From positions 14,790,407-14,854,406 of the forward strand of contig JAVLUZ010000142.1 in NCBI GenBank assembly GCA_036768485.1: a stretch of DNA of 64,000 nucleotides, read 5' to 3'. Position 1 is the first letter of the stretch. Each line of letters opens with the position of its first letter. The position numbers and the translations under genes are program-made. The notes beneath the pieces were generated by a model. That model saw nothing but the letters and a program-made list of their open reading frames with translations. It ran no database searches and was not told the origin of the DNA. Below, one piece after another: positions 33,131 through 43,836 of the stretch. Source of the DNA: Mermis nigrescens (Eukaryota; Nematoda; Enoplea; Mermithida; Mermithidae).

Positions 33131-34016
33131 GTCCCCCATTTTGTGATTTCACCCTTCCCTCAAGTCTGGACCTCGGGAAACTATGATTGGAAAGTACAGT
33201 GCAGTTTCTGTCATATTACCTACCACACCAGAATTGGATGACTGAAAAAGCGTGTTTAAACATGCATTACTGCAAAAGCGAGCACAACAATGGCTACAGT
33301 TCTGTCTTTACTTAGCTTATTTCGTTTGTTCGTTTATTTCTTTGACACTGTTTTCTCATTTATGTATAGTAATAAAAGTTTTTAAGTGCTTGTTCAGCCA
33401 TATTTTTTATTAAATTTTCCAAGTCTTCAACCGCAACTTGTTAAATTAAGTATGCTTTCATTCTGCTGACTTTATTCAATAAATCCTTCATTTAATCTAC
33501 TATTATTGAAAATGACATTCGATAAAGTGTTCAATATTACGATTATTCTCTAGCTCTTGTGCATACAAAATATTCTAAGAGCACTATTTATGGGTATAGG
33601 TATATAAGCTTGACCCTCGGCATTACCCTCGGCCTCGGCCTCGGCCGAGGCAAGGATTTTAAGGCGCCTCGGCCTCGGCCGAGGCCGAGGGTCCAGAAAG
33701 TACCCTCGGTCCGATCACTGCTGCTAGGCGATAAAAACAAAAATTTTTGCACGAAAATTCAGTGAAATTCCACAAAACGTCAAGAATTCAAAAATAGCTT
33801 GTACGAACGCCAAAAAATTACAGTTTATTTCTGCAGTTTTTTTTGGAAAATCACGAATTTAGACGGGGTGGGTGAAAGTTTTTTCGCGGGGGGGCAAAAA
33901 CATTTTGCGGGAGTACAAAACCCCCAAGCCCTTCAAAATCATGTATGTACGCAGGTGCTGCCGATGTTTATGGCTTTCAATCGTAAGTCGTTTGGGTAAA
34001 ATGAGGTTGATGAACG

Positions 34017-34223
34017 ATGTCTTCGGATGATAATGACGCCGCGGGCGAAGAGGCGTCTCCTGCTGAGCCCCAATTTGATCATTTGCATTATTTAAGCAAG
34101 CTTAAGGAGTTGATTGGCAATTTGCCGAATTCGGATCAAATAATGATAGGCGACGAGTTGATGGAAAAATTGGCTAAATCGTTAACGGATGATACTGTAT
34201 TTTTGATTGTGAACGAGCTTAAG
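34017..34223 (+). CDS. gdl: gdl exon 1 (residues 1-69)
   Basis: ATG in the context GAACGATGTC, acidic N-terminus, then the GDL homology. It ends LIVNELK before GTTCGT, phase 0. The donor is weaker than usual, but frame and homology continue exactly in exon 2. Confidence 0.88.
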
Positions 34224-37200
34224 GTTCGTGGTTTGCGTTTTTAGTCGTTGATACGATTATTCGCATTGGCTGCAAGCAAATTTTTTGCTGAAATTTCTAA
34301 TTAAATTTTAATTTAAAATTTCTGTTTTTACAACTTTTTAAATTTTCAAATTTTAGTTTTAGGCTTAATTTCTTGTTGTTTGGCTTTTTTGAAGATATTT
34401 CGGCGTAATTTGTGAAATTTTACATTTTGGGCATACCCAAGAGCTTAAAAGGCTAGATTCTATTGAGAATTCGGGAGTTAAGGGTTGCCTTCCCTCTATT
34501 TTGTATTACGGATACATATCGAAGAAAGGCATCATGCAACGGAACTCAGCATTTGGATGGGGTAATCGGCTATTTTAGGGGTTGCTGACCTATGTTTCAC
34601 CTTGAATGGTGTTCAAATTTATTAGAAAAGCTTGAAAAAGCATGTTTTCCCTAAAAAACTGGATGAAATATCTCAAGTTTTGGGTTTGGCACTCAGGTGC
34701 CCAAAGCTGATTGGAGGCGTACATGCGTGGACAGCGTATAAATTCTGGCGGGGATCCAAAACTTTTCTCAGAGATTATAAAATTGCCAGAAAACTGTTGG
34801 TAAAAGGCAGAAAACACCGAGCTGTATCCATTGGGAGAAAAAAGTTGCGAAAGAAAACGAGTTTTTTGCATACAAACATACATGGACAGCAACGGAATTC
34901 TGGTGGATCCGATGGAGCAAAATCGCCAAAAATAGCACCAAATATTCAATTCCGGGTGGTCCAGACCAGACATGCCTGTGTGGATTTAGACCCCCAGACT
35001 GGGAAAATGGAAAATTTAGTTGGAAAAAATGAAGCAAAATGAAGGCCAAAAATGGACTACAATTGAAGATTTTCTTCAAAAGTGCTCCAATTTGATCAGA
35101 AACTGCGTAATATCGTAGTTTTAACGCCATTTTAGAGCTTATACCAGTTTTTGATGTGATTTTGGGCCGAAAAAAGCTCAATTTTGGCCATCCAGTCCGG
35201 CTGACCCCCAGATTAGACATGCTGTGCATCTATGGTCCAGACGACCATGTTTCCCTAGGCTCATGTTTCTCTGCCTTGATCCTTAAGATTCTTAAATCCT
35301 TAAAAGCCTTGCCTTTAATCCAGTGATCGTACGGGGTCAGATTTTCACCCCCGGTCGGGGTCGGGGACGAAAAACCCCGGTTTTCAGGGGTCGGGGTTGA
35401 AGATTAACAGTTAACATTGCATGATTACACGCCAATCTAAAAAGGATAAAAACGATACCTTCGCTCGTTTGTAGAGCGTACTAATAAAGCTGGTTATAAA
35501 TATTTAATTCAGTCTGAAATATAAATTAATTTAAGCTAGCAGACAGAACAAAGTTATTCTAAGAATCAAATGGAGGCTAACGCATAATATTATAATACAT
35601 CCATAGTGTATTTTTACGAATGACAAAATGCAGAGCGTTTTGGCGCACTTTATGGTGATAAATATGCGAACATGTATGAAAGTGTTAAGAACATGGCGAC
35701 TAGGCGTACATTTTATGAAACATCGCGAGTGTCGAGTTTAACAAATTCATTATGCTCAGGCACGTAGCTGTGGGGGGACTGGGGGTCCGGACCCCCCCCC
35801 ACAAATAAGAAAAAACCGGAAAAATAGGACTTTTTACACGTTATTTTAAGCTATTTTTGGCTTAGACCCCCCCCCAAATTGGTGTTGGTCCCCCCCCAAA
35901 ATAGGAGGGCCAGCTACGTGCCTGATTATGCTCGTGAATGAATCGTCCTTGTTTGGTGTTTGCCGAATTTATCTGCTATTTATACGATTCTCCCATGTAC
36001 CGAAAAATTAAATGCTTCATTTCACCACCCCCGAAAAATGGTTCAACCCCGACTCGGAAAATCTTGCGCCCGGTCGGGGTTTAGGCCGTTGTTTTCGGGG
36101 TCGAAGTCCCCGTACGATCACTGCTTTGATCCTTAAATCCTTTTCCTCATTCTTAGACTTTTGTATTAAATGAATAAAATTGTTTTGAACCTTAAATTAG
36201 GTGTTTTGCTGGTTCTATTTCTACAATGATTCTTGAGTAAGAGATTGGCTATTCATAACAGATTAGGTATGTATCAATTATTAAATTGTTAAATAGCCCA
36301 ATAAGTAACTTTTGATAATGTTGTCGCCATTAGGAAATTCAAGAAATGACCGAAATTTCGTTGTGCAACGAACGCCGCGGTTTAGTCGAGCAAAGGCTCA
36401 TACAAAGAAGCGATTGTTGTGATTTTCATGTAACTGAAACGCGCTATTGCTCATTTTCTGTTTTTTATTCATATTATTACTATTCACACATGCACATAGG
36501 GGGTATTACCCCCCCTGAGGGTCAGCTAGACCGGTACTGTCCGGCGATTTTGAGCAAACAGGTCTTGTTCTGCATCATTTTTGATATCAAAATCAGTAAA
36601 AATGTCAAAATTTTCCGGCGCTTTGCGCCAGATTAGTACTTTTAAGTACTTTTTACTCAAAAAGCGCCCAAAATTGATAAATTTTTGCATTTTTTAGTGT
36701 TAAAAGTGATATAATGCAGTCAAAATGGACTAAAATGCTTTTAAAATGTGTTATTAACACGAAAAAAACGTTTTATAGGCTATTTTGACCATTTTGATCA
36801 TTAAAACAGCAAAAAAATCGTGAACGTTAAATTTACTGTTTTAGATTTTTGGCATTTCCCCCCTCCCTGCCGACCCTGACCTTGTGCACCTATGTTACTA
36901 TTGCTACTATTTCTTATTATTACTCTTTATTTTTCACCGTTATCGGGGTTTTTCAAATAATTGACCAGTATTTTTAATTATTCATTTTTTATTATTTCAT
37001 TATTATTATTATTTATTCCTTTTATTCAAGTTTTTGAATATTTTTTAGTTTTCGTTCCAAAATATTTACATTTTTTGTTAGGACATAATGTTCCTGTGAC
37101 TAAAATGAGTCATTTTATATACCATTTAGACCATTCATCTTGGTTAGTCATAAATTCTGACTAAATATTCAAATTTTCTTACCATTTTATAATTTTCTAT

Positions 37201-40200
37201 CGCCTGAGCTTTTTGTATCGCTTTTTACTTCTAGTAATTGTTTCGCTTACGTTTCCGGGCAACTTTTTTACTCGTTACTTAACTTACCCGACGTGCATGT
37301 AATTTTATATGGAAATTGTCGGTAAACGGGACTTTTAATTAAAAAATTCGAGAATAATCCATTTTGACGACCGAAAGTTCGAAAAATGGTTCTTTTAAAT
37401 AATTCAGCAATGAGAAATCTGAGGAATTATGTATTTTTTCTCAATGGAAACCAGAACGATGAATGCGCGTGGAAAAGGTCAAAATTTTGGCGTTATGGGC
37501 ATACATGATCTTGGGGGGTTTCACCCCCGCAGAATCATTTTTCACCCTCGCAAAAAATTTTTCACCCCCCCCCCGAATTGGCGATTTTTCAAACGTTTCC
37601 TAAACTTACCTGAAAATTGGTAGAAAAAGTGTCTTTTTAAGGGTTTTTAGGCTATCTGTTTGCTCAAAATCGCCAAATTTTCGGCGCTTCGCGCCATATA
37701 TTCATGTTTTAAGCGATATATTGGTCAATTTATTCGACTTTTTTCAGAAATTTTTTCATGATTTTATGCTCTAGAAGGATAGAGTCTCGTCAGAAACGCC
37801 AAAAAACGATGTTTTTTAACCCGTACCGGCCATTTTTGGGCCCAAAAAAGGCACTTTAGGTTTTCACCCCCCCTAAGAATTCCCATGCTGTGCATGTATG
37901 GTTATGGGTGTCTGAAAATTGTCAAAGGTCAGGAAAAGTAAAAAAAAATTAATGGTCGGGGAAAAATAATTTTTTCATCTTTCTCATTAAGCTCTGTATT
38001 GACAACCAAAAATGGCGAAAAAATGCTGAAAATTAAATTGTCGCGTAGCATAAGTTTTTTGTTCTGGCTCTTTTTCGTTTTGTTGTTTACGTCTTTCTAA
38101 AATTGAAAAATTTTTTTCCATAATTCAACAAAAAAATTAAATGGAAAATTTTAATTTTATTTCAAATTCTTGTTTGCTTAATTTAACATACTTATTCGAA
38201 AAAGGCTACATCCCGATGTCAGACTCATAACTTCGGCTGATATGAACATCAAATTTTGACACCACTTGCATTAGATCAACAAAAATGTCTTTGTTTAAAC
38301 TTGGTCAGCCGTCGGCGGTTCACGCGCTATGGCGGCTTGTTTACACTGTTCAAATCTAGGTTAAACTACGAAAGCTTTCTCGGTTCTGTTATCAATTTGC
38401 ATACCATTTTGACGATTTCTTGCGCTTATTTGAACCTAGTAGGAAAAATAGCTTATGTACGTTTTAAAACATTTGCTAATAATTCTTTTGACTAGAAATA
38501 TGGCTAAACCTTAAATATTATCGAAATATTTCATAAAAAACCCGATTGCTGGCCGAAATTTTTTACACCTTGTAAACATTGGCATTTTATCTATCTAATC
38601 CATAATAGATCTTATATTGTGTTCGTATTAGCCCAAATTATGACTTAAAATTGGGATGAATGCAGCCTTTCAAGCCACCTATGTACATAATTATATGGTT
38701 TATTCAGCTATACGTAATTTTTCCAATTTTATCGCATTTATTTATATCAAATCAAAGTCCTGAATTTTTATTTAAATTCTTACATGTGCCTTTTATCATA
38801 TTTTTCACTTGCTTGTTCGTTTGATGATTCCCAAATCTTATTGCTTCGTTCTGTTTGTATCATTTTATCCCTTTTCGCTGCACATGGGCGGATTTGAAGG
38901 TGGGGCGAAGGAGCAGGCTCCCCTCCGCCTATTGGCCCGAAATAATTGGCGAGATAAAGAATGGATATATAATTTGCAATGATTTTTGACCTTCAGTGGT
39001 CATAATTTCTCGAATTTTTCCGGCATTTCGCGCCGGATAACCAGGCGCATATCTCTGGGGGATGTGGGCTTTGGACCCCCAAATTCAGAGAAATCGGAAA
39101 AATAGGACTTTTTAAACGTTATTTTGTGCCATTTTTGGCCTTCTTGGGCTTAGCCCCCCAAAATTGGCGTTTGTCCCTCCAAAAAATAGGACGGCCAGCT
39201 ACGTGCCTGCGGATAATACCTAGTAATAACATTTTATTTAGTTTGTCGGCCACCCGGAAATCATATTTCTTGCTCAGGGAAAAGGTTTTAAAACGACTTC
39301 CAGAGCAGAAATATTTTTTAGCGTAGTTTTCTTCCGTTTTCAAGCAGACCATTCATGAATTGTCGACGTTCCACGTCTAATGCCACTTATTCGGGGTAGA
39401 TGTAGCAGTAATTCAAGCTTCTAAACGTTCTTCTGCTTTAATTTCACACGTTTTCCGGCGCTTCGCGCCAGATTTTGGCTGAAATCTAAGAATTCGATGA
39501 TTTTTCGAGCAAGATTGTCGGAAATTTATAAATTTTTCCAAAAAACGCCATTTCGCACAATGAGGGCAAATTTTTGACCCTTTTTCGTCGCGACAATTAT
39601 TTTAGCTTTGTATTGCAATTTTATTCCCGCATCGGAAACTTCGGTTTCATTTTTTAGTTTTCGATGGAATTTATTTGCTCTTATTCGTCTTAAATTTTGC
39701 TATTTTTAAAATTTATTATTTATCGTATTAATCGTGATAGGTGTGGTTCGATTACTTTGATTTTTTATTAATTTTTTATTTGATAAATAATATTTATTTA
39801 TTCGGATTATATATTTTTATTATATATTATATTATTTATTATATTTTATTATATATTATATATTATATATTTTTATTCAGCTATAAAACACATTTTTTCT
39901 TTCAATTTTCATGCGATAAAGCAATTTGATCAGCAGACCAAAGATATTTTACGTGAAAAAGATGTGCAAATTATCGGCGAATTCGATAAACTTGTTGAGC
40001 AGCAACAAGTAAGATGCTATTAGCGTAATCCGCTTGTCTAAGGAGGCAGCGGGTGTTGATAAAATCTGAGGGCTGAAACATGAAAAAAAATTTTAATGTC
40101 AAAAAGGGCCGAAAAATTTATGTAAATTTTAAGGTAAATTAATTAAATCGTGGTAAATTAATTATCTTCAATTTTTGGTCAAAAATAAGATAAAATGGCA

Positions 40201-43157
40201 GCGTTTTGTGACCGTTGAAAATTTTGGTCTAGAATTTAGGCTTTAAACCACGCCTGGGCGTGGGTGGTCTGGGGGTATGCACCCCCCAGAAACCAAAATA
40301 CCCCCCCCCCCCCCATAAATAAAAATGCCCCCGGAATTCGATTTTTTAAAATTTTTTTTCGTTTTTTCGCAATTTTTTGATGCCAATGGATAGTTCTTGA
40401 TGAGAAACGGTCGAAAAATGGTGTTCTTTTCGCCATACCACCATTTTTAAGGCCATGTTTGACCTTCAAAAAATCTTGCACCCCCCAGAATTTTCTTGCT
40501 GCCCACGTATGCTTTGAACGCAGAATATAATTTGCCAAATCGTCTCCCGTTTCTTTTGCGATTCGTTATATGATAACCCTAATTCAAAATCGTGAATAAA
40601 AGGCGTTTTTTTCTGCCTGATGTTAGGTATGTACATACATATGATGAATTTTCGACATTTTTTAACTTTTCGACCTTAGTTATTTTGGCCTGATATCATT
40701 TTGATCGAATTGGGGCCCGTTGTCCCCCAATTTTCTAAAGCGTTACCTTTTACCCTATGAATTTGGGGCCGAAATTTTCTTTTTTAATGCATTTTCGGCG
40801 GTTCGTTATTGCTACTAAAAGAACAAAAATTCAAAAATTAACAAAAAAATTCTTTTAAAATTTAATTTTACAATTAATTTTTAAATAAAAATTGTATATA
40901 AAACTTATTTTAAATTATTTTGGCTGCAGTAGATCGAAAAAACTGGAGAATCAATAAAAATATTGATTGAACGTATCATAATTTTCTTAAGGAAAAAAAT
41001 AAAAAATAAAAATAAAACAAAATTTAAAAAAATATATAAATTTAAAAAAAATAAAAATAATAATAAAAAACACAAAAAATACTGCTGAACCAGATTGAAT
41101 TTTCATTTTTCAAAATACTAAAAATATATTGTTTTTTTCCAAAGCGTTTCTTGGGCTCGAAATATCAATTTTGGGCACTCCTCATTCAACAACCGTTTAT
41201 TAGATTTTATTAAATCCAAAATTTTTCTGTTTTTATGTTTCTAGAAAGAAGGAAATATCGGGAAATATTTAACATATCGGAAAAAATGCAAAAAAATATC
41301 GGAAAATAAAATGCAAAAAATGTCGGAAAATAAAATGCAAAAATGTGGGAAAATAAACGCAAAAAATGTCGGAAAATAAAATGCAAAAAATGTGGGAAAA
41401 TAAACGCAAAAAATATCGGAAAATAAAATGCAAAAATGTTGGAAAATAAACGCAAAAAATATCGGAAAATAAAATGCTAAAAATGTCGGAAAATAGACGC
41501 AAAAAATATCGGAAAATAAAATGCAAAAAATGTCGGAAAATAAACGCAAAAAATATCGGAAAATAAAATGCAAAAAATGTCGGAAAATAAACGCAAAAAA
41601 TATCGGAAAATAAAATGCAAAAAATGTCGGAAAATAAACGCAAAAAATATCGGAAAATAAAAATGCAAAAAATGTCGGAAAATAAACGCAAAAAATATGG
41701 GAAAATATTTTTTGCGTTTACTTACCTATAATTTTTTGCAGCTAAATTTAACACCAAAAATTACCATCCTGCTTTACACATAATTGACTTAAATACATAC
41801 GGTAATTATGGCTCGTCTCGACTGTATACAAAGCGGAAAGAAAAGATATTTCAAATGTAATTTCGGTGAAAATTTAGCCCAAAATTTGAAAAAACATTGT
41901 AATTTTTGGGTAATGCATGGCAAAATTGAGACTGGAAACGATGTTTTGAGAAAGCAGTTGAACTCAACTACAAACCAAGAGATTATTTCTTTGCCTCATT
42001 TTTTCAATATTTAAAATACTTTTGAGCCCGTTAGGGCTATAAACGAGGTAAAAAGTGAAGAGTAATTGCTGGTAGGAACAAGAAAAAGGGATTTCGGCGT
42101 TTCTCGTCAAGTTCCATCTATTAATTTGTGAAAAATCTTGAAAATTTAATTCTTAGGGTACACGTAACATCCTCAGCTCAGACCAGACATGCAATTCGTA
42201 GTGGAAGAGCTAGGTCTTCTAGACCCTGCAGTATAGAAAGTCGGGAAATTTTCTACGAAAAATTAAGGCTAGAAATAAGCGAAAATCAAGAATTTCCTTA
42301 AAACTGCTTGAAATTCATCAGAAACTGTAGAACAGCATAATTTTATCGCTATTTTAGCATTTGTACCAATTTTTGACGTCATTTTGGTCCAAACAAATCA
42401 CAGTCAACCCTCACCCAGTCCAGTCATGCTGCGTATGTATGGCTCAAGCAGACATGCAACATATGGGAGAGTGTATCCTCCCCACCCAAAGTCAGGAATT
42501 TTCGGACTCCGCTCCCAATTCCCCCCCCTCCCTCCGATTTTTGTCGAAAACGTGCGTTTCTTAGTCATTTTTAGGTGTTTTTTAGCATTTCCGGTCAATA
42601 GTTGGAGGTTATTTACCCTCTCCTCCCTTAGAATTGACCGGGGCGGAGACCACACCTGGGCGGGGGGTATGCACCCTCCAGGAACCAAAATACCCCCAGG
42701 AATCAAAATACCCCCCAGAATTCAATTTTTGAAAAATTTTTCGTTTTTCTCACAATTTTGTTGATGCCAATGGATAGTGCTTGATGAGAAACGTCGAAAA
42801 ATGGTGTTTTTATCGCCATACCACCATTTTTAAGGCCATTTTTTGACCTTCAAAAATCTTGCACACCCCCCCCAGAATTTTCTTGCTGCCCACGTATGGC
42901 GGAGACCCTCCCAAAATTTCGAGCCATTGCATGTATGCCAGAAACCCTTCCCCAACACCAGTGTGTGATCACAATAATTTAGGAAAAAATTTTTAAATTG
43001 TTTTTCTCGGCGCTTTGAAATGCTTGTTTAAATGCGATAGGCATTGCTAGAAAAGGCGGGCGTGCCAGGATTTTTCGTCACCGACGATCCCGAGCAACAA
43101 AGCGTCCAGATGCACTTATTACGATTCATTTTTGAATTAGAGCAGCAACAACGCTAG
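34017..43157 (+). CDS. gdl: DGCR6 / gonadal (gdl) family coiled-coil protein
   Basis: Four exons were recognised: 34017-34223, 36334 to about 36446, 39922-40008 and 43041-43157. Exon 1 encodes MSSDDNDAAGEEASP, then HYLSKLKELIGNLPNS and DDTVFLIVNELK, matching the conserved N-terminal part of DGCR6/GDL. Exon 2 begins EIQEMTEISLCNER (DGCR6 EIQ..TEKxLxxxR). Exon 3 gives KDILREKDVQIIGEFDKL, and exon 4 ALLEKAGVPGFFVTDDPEQQ ending in ELEQQQR and TAG, the most conserved block of the family. Phase is 0 at all certain borders. About 20 residues of the central coiled coil present in human DGCR6 are not accounted for, so either a small exon in 36447-39921 was missed or this region is shortened. Family function is poorly understood: DGCR6 lies in the DiGeorge region and gdl is expressed in the Drosophila germ line. 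Confidence 0.9.
34967..35234. mobile_element. hAT-like MITE, CAGACATGC family, 268 bp
   Basis: Perfect 8-bp duplication GTCCAGAC (34959-34966 and 35235-35242). Ends CAGACATGCCTGTG and GCTGTGCATCTATG. gdl intron 1. A sister lies at 42184-42441. Confidence 0.9.
35321..36123. mobile_element. hAT-like element with GGTCGGGG ends, 803 bp
   Basis: Ends CAGTGATCGTACGGGG and CCCCGTACGATCACTG; flanks CTTTAATC (35313-35320) and CTTTGATC (36124-36131) match at 7 of 8. GGTCGGGGTCGGGG-type repeats next to both ends. Interrupted by 35757-35924. Confidence 0.9.
35757..35924. mobile_element. hAT-like MITE, CAGGCACGTAGCTGG family, 168 bp (nested)
   Basis: Perfect 8-bp duplication ATTATGCT (35749-35756 and 35925-35932). 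Ends CAGGCACGTAGCTGTGG and CCAGCTACGTGCCTG. Confidence 0.95.
36334..36446 (+). CDS. gdl: gdl exon 2 (3' border uncertain)
   Basis: Acceptor GCCATTAG; reads EIQEMTEISLCNERRGLVEQ then RLIQRS. Candidate donors are GTTTAG (36379), GTTGTG (36416), GTGATT (36419) and GTAACT (about 36431). Only the last keeps phase 0 for exon 3. The end given is an outer limit. Confidence 0.75.
36485..36894. mobile_element. hAT-like MITE, CACACATGCACA family, 410 bp
   Basis: Perfect 8-bp duplication TTACTATT (36477-36484 and 36895-36902). Ends CACACATGCACATAGG and CTTGTGCACCTATG. Nearly identical to 62474-62894. Starts just after gdl exon 2. Confidence 0.93.
37500..37900. mobile_element. hAT-like MITE, CATACATGCACAGCATGG family (inverse), 401 bp
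   Basis: Perfect 8-bp duplication GTTATGGG (37492-37499 and 37901-37908). GGCGCTTCGCGCC at 37683-37695. gdl intron 2. Confidence 0.93.
38883..39600. mobile_element. Truncated relative of the 566-bp MITE, with nested element
   Basis: Starts CACATGGGCGGATTTGAAGG, then GGCGAGATAAAGAATGGATA as in 14401-14966. It continues after the nested element with GGCGCTTCGCGCC (39457-39469) and GCACAATGAGGGCAAATTTT. The right end is missing. Confidence 0.75.
39042..39209. mobile_element. hAT-like MITE, CAGGCACGTAGCTGG family, 168 bp (nested)
   Basis: Flanks CGGATAAC (39034-39041) and CGGATAAT (39210-39217) match at 7 of 8. Ends CAGGCGCATATCTCTGG and CCAGCTACGTGCCTG. Confidence 0.9.
39755..39875. repeat. 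TATTATAT-type microsatellite
   Basis: Run of TTATTATATATTATAT words just ahead of gdl exon 3. Open frames here reflect composition only. Confidence 0.8.
39922..40008 (+). CDS. gdl: gdl exon 3 (coiled coil, 29 codons)
   Basis: Acceptor GATAAAG after a TTTTTTCTTTC tract; donor GTAAGA. Reads QFDQQTKDILREKDVQIIG then EFDKLVEQQQ, aligned with the DGCR6 segment ahead of TLEKAGV. Confidence 0.85.
40249..40511 (-). mobile_element. hAT-like MITE, CATAGGTGGGC family (inverse), 263 bp
   Basis: Flanks CTTTAAAC (40241-40248) and CTTTGAAC (40512-40519) match at 7 of 8. Ends CACGCCTGGGCGTGG and GCTGCCCACGTATG. gdl intron 3. Confidence 0.88.
41272..41706. repeat. 47-bp minisatellite (GGAAAATAAACGCAAAAAAT units)
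   Basis: Alternating half-units of about 24 bp (TCGGAAAATAAAATGCAAAA) and 23 bp (TCGGAAAATAAACGCAAAAA) form about nine dimers. It lacks stops on the minus strand in every frame, giving spurious frames rich in Phe, Ile and His. gdl intron 3. Confidence 0.93.
42184..42441. mobile_element. hAT-like MITE, CAGACATGC family, 258 bp
   Basis: Ends CAGACATGCAATTCG and GCTGCGTATGTATG; flanks GCTCAGAC / GCTCAAGC match at 6 of 8. Shares AAACTG..TAATTTTATCGC..GTACCAATTTTTGACGTC with 34967-35234. Confidence 0.8.
42651..42898 (-). mobile_element. hAT-like MITE, CATAGGTGGGC family (inverse), 248 bp
   Basis: Perfect 8-bp duplication GCGGAGAC (42643-42650 and 42899-42906). Ends CACACCTGGGCGGGG and CTGCCCACGTATG. 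Lies 142 bp before the last gdl exon. Confidence 0.95.
43041..43157 (+). CDS. gdl: gdl exon 4 (C-terminus, 38 codons and stop)
   Basis: Acceptor GCGATAG, phase 0. LLEKAGVPGFFVTDDP is the family signature. Ends FIFELEQQQR then TAG. Confidence 0.93.
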   Translation, partial: ALLEKAGVPGFFVTDDPEQQSVQMHLLRFIFELEQQQR

Positions 43158-43258
43158 CGAATATATTTATGATCGCGTTTTTATTTTACTTTTGTATTTA
43201 AGCTTGCATTGCTTCATTCTCTGTCGTATTTTTACTGTTAACGTTAATTTTCGTTCCT

Positions 43259-43264
43259 AATAAA
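43259..43264 (+). promoter_or_regulatory. gdl: Polyadenylation signal AATAAA of gdl
   Basis: Canonical AATAAA 102 bp after the gdl stop codon. A MITE begins 26 bp downstream at 43290, near the expected cleavage site. Confidence 0.7.
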
Positions 43265-43289
43265 GATTGATAACAAATATGTAGTAAAG

Positions 43290-43516
43290 CATACGTAGGC
43301 AGCAAAAAATTCTAAGGAGGGGGAAAAGATTTTTTGAAAGTCAAAAAATGGCCTTAAAAATGGTGGTAGGGCGATAAAAACACCATTTTTCGACGTTTCT
43401 CATCAAGCACTATCCATTGGCATCAAAAAATTGCGAAAAAAACGAAAAAATATTTCAAAAAATTGAATTCTGTTTCTGGGGGTGCATACCCCCAAACCCC
43501 CCCACGCCCAGGTGTG
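43290..43516 (+). mobile_element. hAT-like MITE, CATAGGTGGGC family, 227 bp
   Basis: Perfect 8-bp duplication TAGTAAAG (43282-43289 and 43517-43524). Ends CATACGTAGGCAGC and CACGCCCAGGTGTG. Starts 26 bp after the gdl AATAAA. Confidence 0.95.
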
Positions 43517-43586
43517 TAGTAAAGGCAATTCTGCTGGACAGATCGGCGCCATACCTACACATAGGCGGATTCATAGGGACGGCCGC

Positions 43587-43818
43587 CATAGGTGGGCGGC
43601 ACCAAAATTCTGGGGGTGCAATATTTTTCAAAGGTCAAAAAATAGCCTTAAAAATAGTGGTATGGCGAAAAAACACCATTTTTCAACGTTCTCTCATCGA
43701 GCATTATCCGTTGGCATCAAGAAATTGCAACAAAAAATTTCAAAAATTGAATTCTGGGGGGTATTTTGTTTTCTTGGAGGTTGCATACCCCCGAACCCCC
43801 ACCCCACGCCCAGATATG
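43587..43818 (+). mobile_element. hAT-like MITE, CATAGGTGGGC family, 232 bp
   Basis: Ends CATAGGTGGGCGGC and CGCCCAGATATG. Flanks ACGGCCGC / GCGGCTGC match at 6 of 8. Confidence 0.85.
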
Positions 43819-43836
43819 GCGGCTGCCACCTCCCAC

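Larger units (their letters stand above)
31188..33720. mobile_element. hAT-like element with GGCCTC-repeat ends, 2533 bp
   Basis: Ends CAGTGATCGGACCGAGG and CCTCGGTCCGATCACTG are perfect inverted copies. Flanks CTGCTCGG (31180-31187) and CTGCTAGG (33721-33728) match at 7 of 8. GCCTCGG repeats fill both ends. The AT-rich core carries other repeats (31731-31950, 32430-33130) and no transposase frame. Confidence 0.9.
31061..33947. mobile_element. CATACATGCACAGCATGG-family MITE split by a 2.5-kb insertion
   Basis: Left part 31061-31187 (CATGTGCACAGTATGAGCAT, AAATGCCATTTTCAAACG) and right part 33721-33947 (GCGGGGGGGCAAAAACATT, AAAATCATGTATG) together form one family member. The element at 31188-33720 sits between them. 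Confidence 0.75.

Noticed and set aside
34632..35229. Overlapping frames of 127-153 codons on both strands
   Set aside because: They cross the border of a MITE with a clear 8-bp duplication (34967-35234) and match no family.
41210..41691. Four minus-strand frames rich in Phe, Ile and His
   Set aside because: All read the same 47-bp minisatellite in different frames.
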